From Deltaproteobacteria bacterium (GTDB taxonomy: Bacteria > Bdellovibrionota > FAC87 > UBA2466): 35,393 nucleotides of DNA. The number at the start of each line of letters is the position of its first letter. Positions within the stretch are counted from its first letter, which is position 1. Location: NCBI GenBank assembly GCA_016875135.1, contig VGSE01000007.1, forward strand, positions 1 to 35,393, given 5' to 3'. A model generated the notes under the pieces. The model made no database searches and had not been told where the DNA came from. It saw only the letters and a program-made list of their open reading frames with translations. Of this stretch, positions 30,806 through 35,393 are shown in pieces. The translations under genes were made by a program, and so were the position numbers.

Positions 30806-32257
30806 ATGACCCATTTTGAAAAACGTGTGCTTTTTGTCGGATTTGGATCGGTAGCTCAATGTACTTTACCGATACTTCTAAAACATCTAAATGTCCCTCA
30901 TAAAAATATTACGGTGATGGATTTTGTCGATGCAGAACCTCAACTTAAGCCCTGGATTGAGCAAGGGGTAAGCTTTGTTAAAAACAAAGTCACTAAGGAA
31001 AATCTTCACTCTTTGCTGACCCAGTATGTGGGTGACGGCGATATTTTGATCGATCTTGCCTGGAATATCGATTGCTGTGAAATTCTTGATTGGTGTCACA
31101 ACCATGGAGTGATGTACCTGAATACATCAGTAGAAGTTTGGAATCCCTACAAAGATGCAGAGGGCTCTCACCCCACAAAAAAAACACTCTATTGGCGTCA
31201 TATGAATGTTCGCAGAATGATCTCAGATTGGACAACACCTGGTCCTACCGCTGTTTTAGAGCATGGAGCCAACCCTGGACTTATTTCGCACTTTACCAAA
31301 CAGGGGCTCATCGATATCTCCCAAGCTCTGATAGAAGAGAAAAAAGTGGAACGAGAGCAATCGGAACTACTTAGCTCACTGGTCAAAGATAAAAAATTTA
31401 ATCATCTTGCGATGGAGCTTGGGGTTAAGGTTATTCATTGCAGCGAAAGAGACACCCAAATCTCAAATCGCCCCAAAGAGGTGGATGAATTCGTGAATAC
31501 TTGGAGCGTGGAGGGTTTTCGAGAAGAAGGAACCACTACGGCTGAAATGGGATGGGGAACGCATGAAAAAACATTGCCTTCTTTGGCTGTTCAGCATCCT
31601 GAGGGGCCTAAGAATCAAATTTGCTTAGCCAAAATGGGAATGAACACTTGGGTAAGATCGTGGGTTCCCAATTATGACATTCACGGCATGGTGGTTCGTC
31701 ATGGCGAAGCCTTTACCATATCTGATAAGTTAACCGTTTGGGAGAATGATCAAGCCATTTATCGTCCGACCGTACATTACGCCTATTGCCCTAGCGATGT
31801 GGCCATTGCATCTTTGAATGAGCTTCGCGGAAACAACTACAACCTCCAATCTAGAATCCGCATCATGAATGATGAGATCACAGCCGGAGAGGATATTCTT
31901 GGGGCCCTAATCATGGGGCATTCCTACAATTCTTGGTGGGTCGGTTCAATATTAAGTATCGAAGAGTCTCGCCGACTTGTTCCTCATCAAAATGCGACCA
32001 CGATGCAAGTCGCGATATCGGTCGTCGCTGCCGTATTATGGATGATTGAAAACCCACAAAAAGGGGTTGTCGTTCCTGATGATCTTCCCCATAACTTTGT
32101 TCTTGAGGTTTCAAAACCGTATTTGGGCAGGTTTATTTCCACTCGATCCAATTGGACACCACTCAAACAGTTAAAAAATTATTTCGGTAAAGAATTCACT
32201 CTTGATCTCGACCTTAAGGACGCCTGGCAATTTAAGAACTTTGTTGTTCAGGAATAG
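30806..32257 (+). CDS. hss: Homospermidine synthase
   Basis: A 483-residue bacterial-type homospermidine synthase, which makes sym-homospermidine from putrescine (or putrescine plus spermidine) using NAD+. The N-terminal Rossmann motif is VLFVGFGSVAQCTLPILL. Further family blocks are IDLAWNIDC, YLNTSVEVWNPY, GPTAVLEHGANPGLISHFTKQGL, AEMGWGTHEKTLP, YDIHGMVVRHGEAFTISD and AGEDILGALIMGHSYNSWW. The length is normal for the family. It differs from saccharopine-dehydrogenase-like relatives in these blocks. The AAAGAGG ribosome site is good. It is followed after three bases by a polyamine-type binding protein gene, so the two are one transcriptional unit. Confidence 0.95.
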   Translation: MTHFEKRVLFVGFGSVAQCTLPILLKHLNVPHKNITVMDFVDAEPQLKPWIEQGVSFVKNKVTKENLHSLLTQYVGDGDILIDLAWNIDCCEILDWCHNHGVMYLNTSVEVWNPYKDAEGSHPTKKTLYWRHMNVRRMISDWTTPGPTAVLEHGANPGLISHFTKQGLIDISQALIEEKKVEREQSELLSSLVKDKKFNHLAMELGVKVIHCSERDTQISNRPKEVDEFVNTWSVEGFREEGTTTAEMGWGTHEKTLPSLAVQHPEGPKNQICLAKMGMNTWVRSWVPNYDIHGMVVRHGEAFTISDKLTVWENDQAIYRPTVHYAYCPSDVAIASLNELRGNNYNLQSRIRIMNDEITAGEDILGALIMGHSYNSWWVGSILSIEESRRLVPHQNATTMQVAISVVAAVLWMIENPQKGVVVPDDLPHNFVLEVSKPYLGRFISTRSNWTPLKQLKNYFGKEFTLDLDLKDAWQFKNFVVQE

Positions 32258-32260
32258 TCG

Positions 32261-33307
32261 ATGAAAAGAGTCATTGCTCTTGCTGGAATTCTTGTTCTTT
32301 TGGTTTCAGTAGTCATTTTTTTTAGAAATCAGGAAGATGCTTCAAAGGTACTTAGGGTCGTTACTTGGAGTGGATACTATCCCGACTCTATATTAACTGA
32401 ATTCACCAAAAAGACCGGTATTCAGGTAGAGCTATCTTACATCTCCAGTAATGAAGAGCTTCTTGCCAAAATAAAGGCAGGAGCGCGAGGGTTCGATATT
32501 ATTCAGCCCTCTGATTACATGATTGAGCAAATGATTCGGCTTAATATGCTACAGCCGTTGGATAAAACCCTTCTGAATCATTTAAAGCATATTGAGAATT
32601 ACTATTTTAATCTCTCCTATGATCCGGGGTTGGTTTTTACAGTTCCTTTTGTTCGAGGTACGACTGGAATCTTGATTAATACGGAACGAGTTAAGTTAAC
32701 GGAAGGAGATATTTCTTGGGAGCTTTTATTTAAATCTCCCGATCCTCGGCACACATCTTTGTTAGATGATATGAGAGAAGTTTTTTCTGCTGTTTTATAT
32801 TGGCAGGGTAAAGATCCTAATTGTAACGACCCCAAAATCCTAGAAGAGATCGCTAAAGAAATTGCGAAGGTTAAGAGTCAAATTGCTCTTTTTTCCTCAG
32901 AGCCTCAAACTCTTTTGATGCGTGGAGATGTTACCATCGCTCACGCGTTCTCTACCCATGGTCTTCAAATTGCTGTGGATTATCCTCATATCAAGTACTT
33001 TCTTCCTAAAGAGGGAAATTCGGTTTGGACCGATAACTTTGCAATTCCCGTGGGCAGTCGAAAAACGCTAGAGGCACATCAATTTATCAACTACTTTTTA
33101 GATCCCGATAACGCTTTATCGCTTGTTCAAGCCAATCATCTAGCCACCCCCAATCGCTCAGCGAAAGCTAAGCTACCTTCAGCAATGCAAAAGGATATTT
33201 TACTTTATCCGACCGACAAGCAATTAAGAGCAATGAGTTTCTTACACATCTTAGAGGATGAAGGCCTTTCGGCAATGATACGATTGTGGACAGAAGTAAA
33301 AAGTTAA
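32261..33307 (+). CDS. PotD/PotF-like polyamine-type ABC transporter substrate-binding protein
   Basis: A 348-residue periplasmic binding protein with an N-terminal signal or anchor segment (about 5-21). No cysteine follows it, so it may stay membrane-anchored or be cleaved by signal peptidase I. Family blocks are VVTWSGYYPDSILTEFTKKTGI, SNEELLAKIKAG, GFDIIQPSDYMIEQM (typical of PotD/PotF), GTTGILINTERV, VWTDNFAIPVGSRK and HQFINYFLDPDNA. The first block holds the aromatic residues that usually cradle the polyamine. The gene starts three bases after the hss stop codon. No permease or ATPase gene follows on this strand, so the rest of the transporter must be encoded elsewhere, or the protein acts as a sensor. 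Confidence 0.88.
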   Translation: MKRVIALAGILVLLVSVVIFFRNQEDASKVLRVVTWSGYYPDSILTEFTKKTGIQVELSYISSNEELLAKIKAGARGFDIIQPSDYMIEQMIRLNMLQPLDKTLLNHLKHIENYYFNLSYDPGLVFTVPFVRGTTGILINTERVKLTEGDISWELLFKSPDPRHTSLLDDMREVFSAVLYWQGKDPNCNDPKILEEIAKEIAKVKSQIALFSSEPQTLLMRGDVTIAHAFSTHGLQIAVDYPHIKYFLPKEGNSVWTDNFAIPVGSRKTLEAHQFINYFLDPDNALSLVQANHLATPNRSAKAKLPSAMQKDILLYPTDKQLRAMSFLHILEDEGLSAMIRLWTEVKS

Positions 33308-33318
33308 ATCTGATTTAG

Positions 33319-35163
33319 TTATCGAATCTCTCCATCAAGCGTATACCTGGAAACAAGAATATCCCGACGGCCGATAGTGGGTTGGTCCTCTAAATCTCCC
33401 TGAACGCTGCCCGTGACGTACAGTTCCCCATCGTGAATGATTGCGGCTGAAGCAGTTGTTGAGGCCAGAGTTTCTTTGCTTTGCTGCCAACGTTTCTTAC
33501 CGCGTTTGTCTAGTTTTGCTAAAAAAACATCCGACTTCTTGCAAGACGTATTGTTCGGACAGTTTTTAAAACTTTTTCCGATGAGAAATATATTTTCTTT
33601 CGAATCGACAATAGGTTTTTCAAGCTCAACATTTTCGAAAAAATCATACTTACTCTTACCGAAAACGATTTCTCCCGAAGCGGACAGTTTGTTCAGCGAA
33701 TAAAACCTGGTCTGATTTTCTGAAGTGTTGAGTGGTTGGTATCGGGTTAATATAACAGGCTCATTTTGTTGTGATAAAGAAATAGAAACGGTCTCAAGAG
33801 TGTGAGGAGTCGAGTTAGGAACTTCGTTTATTTTTTTAAGCCAAAGCCTGTTAGGAGGTTCTGACCCCTGAACGTGGTATTTAGAAATAAACAATGGGCC
33901 TGTCGTCGAGCCGTTATCGTCGTTAAGTTGGGTAATGGCAACGCCTCCCAAAACAAGTTCTTCTTTAGAATCAAAAACGGCTGTTTTGCCAAGGACTAAA
34001 TGGTAGCCCGAAGAGTCGGGCCTTCCCTCATGATGGCTCCAAAGCATTGTTCCATTAGAATCGAGCTTTGCCATAAATGCTCGCCATCCTGAGATAGGCT
34101 TTCGGTTTTGTAAATCGATATCGGTCGAGCCCACTACGTAAATATTTCCCGTTTTATCTGAAAGAATCTGCTCAATAATGGGTGAACCCGCTAAGGTTTC
34201 GCTTTTTTGCATTTTGAGTAGCGGTTGGCCCCAGATTAACTTTCCTTGCGTACTGTACTTACTAATAAAAGCTTGATTCCCGCTAGATGCTTTTTGATGA
34301 CCTGCAATAAGAATCTGATTGTCCATAGTTAGAGTTATCGATTTGATAAAACTCGCTTGATTCTCTTTACCCAGCGAAACATTCCAAAGAGTAGTGCCCT
34401 CCGGGCTTAGTTTTAGCAGGAATCCTTTGGTACTTTCCGAAAATTCTCCGTCTTGAGAGTTGTAACTGCTGTTTCCAGCGATATAAAAGTTACCCATTTT
34501 ATCAGAAACTATTTGAGTCCCTTCAGAGAAAGTGTCTTCAAGCCCAAAATGTTGCGCCCAACTATAAAAGAACCCATTTTTTAAGCGGCTGTTCTGAGAA
34601 TCAGGGTTCTCTGCGCTAATCTCAACAGAACCAGCACGATGGGGCGGAGTCTTGCAACTTAACTCACCGGGGCCTCTCCACCTGGTTGCGGCACAGGGAA
34701 CACCACTCAATTTGACAATCGATTTCTTGTGGAATCCTTCTCCAAAGATACGTACTTCTGTCCCACCCTTTCTGCTTCCATGAGAGGGCACGACCGAAAT
34801 GATTTTTGGTGGTGGATTTGATTTTAAAATAACTATTGGTTTGTCGCTAATCGAAATCGGACCAAAAGCGGTTTCAAAATTAAGAGCCGTTATTTTCCAT
34901 GGGCCGGATTGGGAGGGCGATGTTGGTAAGGGAACCATCACTTCTAATTCTTCATTTGAAATGGGATTAATCAGCGGTGACTCATGAGAATCAAACTTGA
35001 CGGAAATGACCATGGGTAAGTTTCGACCACGAATCAAAATAGTTTCACCAGGTTTTTGAGCTGTGGGTTCGATTGAAAATATTTTAGGTTCCACTTCCCC
35101 AAGGCCCACCCTGGCAGTCGAAAAAAATAAGATTAGAAAAAAATTGTAGCCGACGTTCCGCAT
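33319..35163 (-). CDS. Exported protein with IPT/TIG domains and a beta-propeller-like repeat region
   Basis: A 614-residue protein with a signal peptide (about 1-22). Residues about 26-110 and 115-200 form two IPT/TIG immunoglobulin-like domains (IFSIEPTAQKPGETILIRGRNL; ISVVPSHGSRKGGTEVRIFGEGF). Residues about 205-614 hold repeats of the type D-x-x-G-N-x-Y-I-A-G, F-L-x-K-L-S-x-x-G-x-x-x-W (for example GNFYIAGNSS, GFLLKLSPEG, GNIYVVGSTD, AFMAKLDSNG, VFLAKLDKRG), matching SBBP-type beta-propeller blades. Such proteins are usually surface or periplasmic and may bind carbohydrate or proteins. Its only cysteines are C159 and C170 in the second TIG domain and two in a NCPNNTSCKK loop. It converges with the polyamine operon. 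Confidence 0.87.
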   Translation of the reverse strand: MRNVGYNFFLILFFSTARVGLGEVEPKIFSIEPTAQKPGETILIRGRNLPMVISVKFDSHESPLINPISNEELEVMVPLPTSPSQSGPWKITALNFETAFGPISISDKPIVILKSNPPPKIISVVPSHGSRKGGTEVRIFGEGFHKKSIVKLSGVPCAATRWRGPGELSCKTPPHRAGSVEISAENPDSQNSRLKNGFFYSWAQHFGLEDTFSEGTQIVSDKMGNFYIAGNSSYNSQDGEFSESTKGFLLKLSPEGTTLWNVSLGKENQASFIKSITLTMDNQILIAGHQKASSGNQAFISKYSTQGKLIWGQPLLKMQKSETLAGSPIIEQILSDKTGNIYVVGSTDIDLQNRKPISGWRAFMAKLDSNGTMLWSHHEGRPDSSGYHLVLGKTAVFDSKEELVLGGVAITQLNDDNGSTTGPLFISKYHVQGSEPPNRLWLKKINEVPNSTPHTLETVSISLSQQNEPVILTRYQPLNTSENQTRFYSLNKLSASGEIVFGKSKYDFFENVELEKPIVDSKENIFLIGKSFKNCPNNTSCKKSDVFLAKLDKRGKKRWQQSKETLASTTASAAIIHDGELYVTGSVQGDLEDQPTIGRRDILVSRYTLDGEIR

Positions 35164-35232
35164 TTCGTTCTCTTAAGATTTAAGGTTCTTCAAACATTAT
35201 AGACACATGGCGAATGGGAGAGATAGAGCATA

Positions 35233-35393
35233 ATGATGGAGATATATTCACTTTCTTCACAATTAAAAACTCTTCGTAAATTCGATAGGTTTTGTCAGGG
35301 GTTTCCAATTTTGGGCTTGTTAATTAGTGACATTACCGTTTGGGGAGACGCGCTTCATCAATGTAAAGGGGAATCCCAGAGCCATTCCATTGC
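35233..35393 (+). CDS. Start of an unknown protein gene, cut by the right edge
   Basis: ATGATG at 35233 opens a frame that stays free of stops to the window end (53 codons). It begins M-M-E-I-Y-S-L-S-S-Q-L-K-T-L-R-K and includes a short hydrophobic stretch (FPILGLLISDITVWG). GGGAG lies 12 bases upstream, a rather long spacing. It is divergent from the TIG protein gene. The amino-acid pattern looks protein-like but no family is recognised and the call depends on the missing sequence. Confidence 0.45.
   Translation, partial: MMEIYSLSSQLKTLRKFDRFCQGFPILGLLISDITVWGDALHQCKGESQSHSI

Noticed and set aside
1-35393. CRISPR arrays, tRNA/rRNA genes, prophage, transposases, toxin-antitoxin or restriction genes
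   Set aside because: Looked for in intergenic regions and gene products on both strands; none was recognisable.

Overview
The window looks like chromosomal DNA of a Gram-negative, diderm bacterium of moderate-to-low GC. Evidence for this includes lipoprotein signal peptides with lipoboxes, many Sec-exported proteins, GreB, FtsK and glutaryl-CoA dehydrogenase. A TIGR02147-family regulator, a family best known from Bdellovibrio relatives and Fibrobacter, together with many secreted proteins of unknown function, suggests the Bdellovibrionota. That placement is inference from family content. I see no rRNA, tRNA, CRISPR array, prophage or transposase.

Layout. 1-2350: the tail of a DOMON-like protein, then a translationally coupled pair on the minus strand (CaCA-type exchanger-like membrane protein and MDR oxidoreductase). 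2576-4657: FtsK without a visible gamma domain. 4705-6427 (minus): rhomboid protease, methylmalonyl-CoA epimerase and a proline-rich secreted protein. 6567-8723: ferritin-like protein, a coiled-coil/TM protein of unknown function and a CYTH protein. 8761-9621 (minus): TIGR02147 regulator. 9874-12731: a folate block in which folC converges on an overlapping folP / PTPS-like / folK operon. 12977-16220: a secreted EEP-fold hydrolase, a GT4 glycosyltransferase and GreB. 16538-19983: a collagen-like lipoprotein and a cysteine-rich secreted protein. 20079-25479: M14 peptidase, membrane protein, rhodanese, proline iminopeptidase and glutaryl-CoA dehydrogenase. 25779-28852: a lipoprotein, a secreted protein and an M17 aminopeptidase. 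28998-30687: CvfB-like and YciH/SUI1-like proteins, then a second GreA/GreB-like protein. 30806-33307: homospermidine synthase with a polyamine-type binding protein. 33319-35163: a TIG/beta-propeller secreted protein. A gene start runs off the right edge.

Three points deserve most attention. (1) A dispersed intergenic repeat occurs at six places. It has a conserved tail of about 30 bp, and in two copies this is joined to a hairpin whose arms differ in sequence but remain complementary. (2) A divergent PTPS-family protein with an E-P-x-H-x-H site lies between folP and folK, where folB might be expected, which suggests a PTPS-III-type bypass of dihydroneopterin aldolase. (3) Homospermidine synthase is directly followed by a PotD/PotF-like binding protein, suggesting coupled polyamine capture and conversion. 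I did not find a clearly new multi-gene defence or mobile system; most genes are housekeeping or envelope genes with recognisable families.
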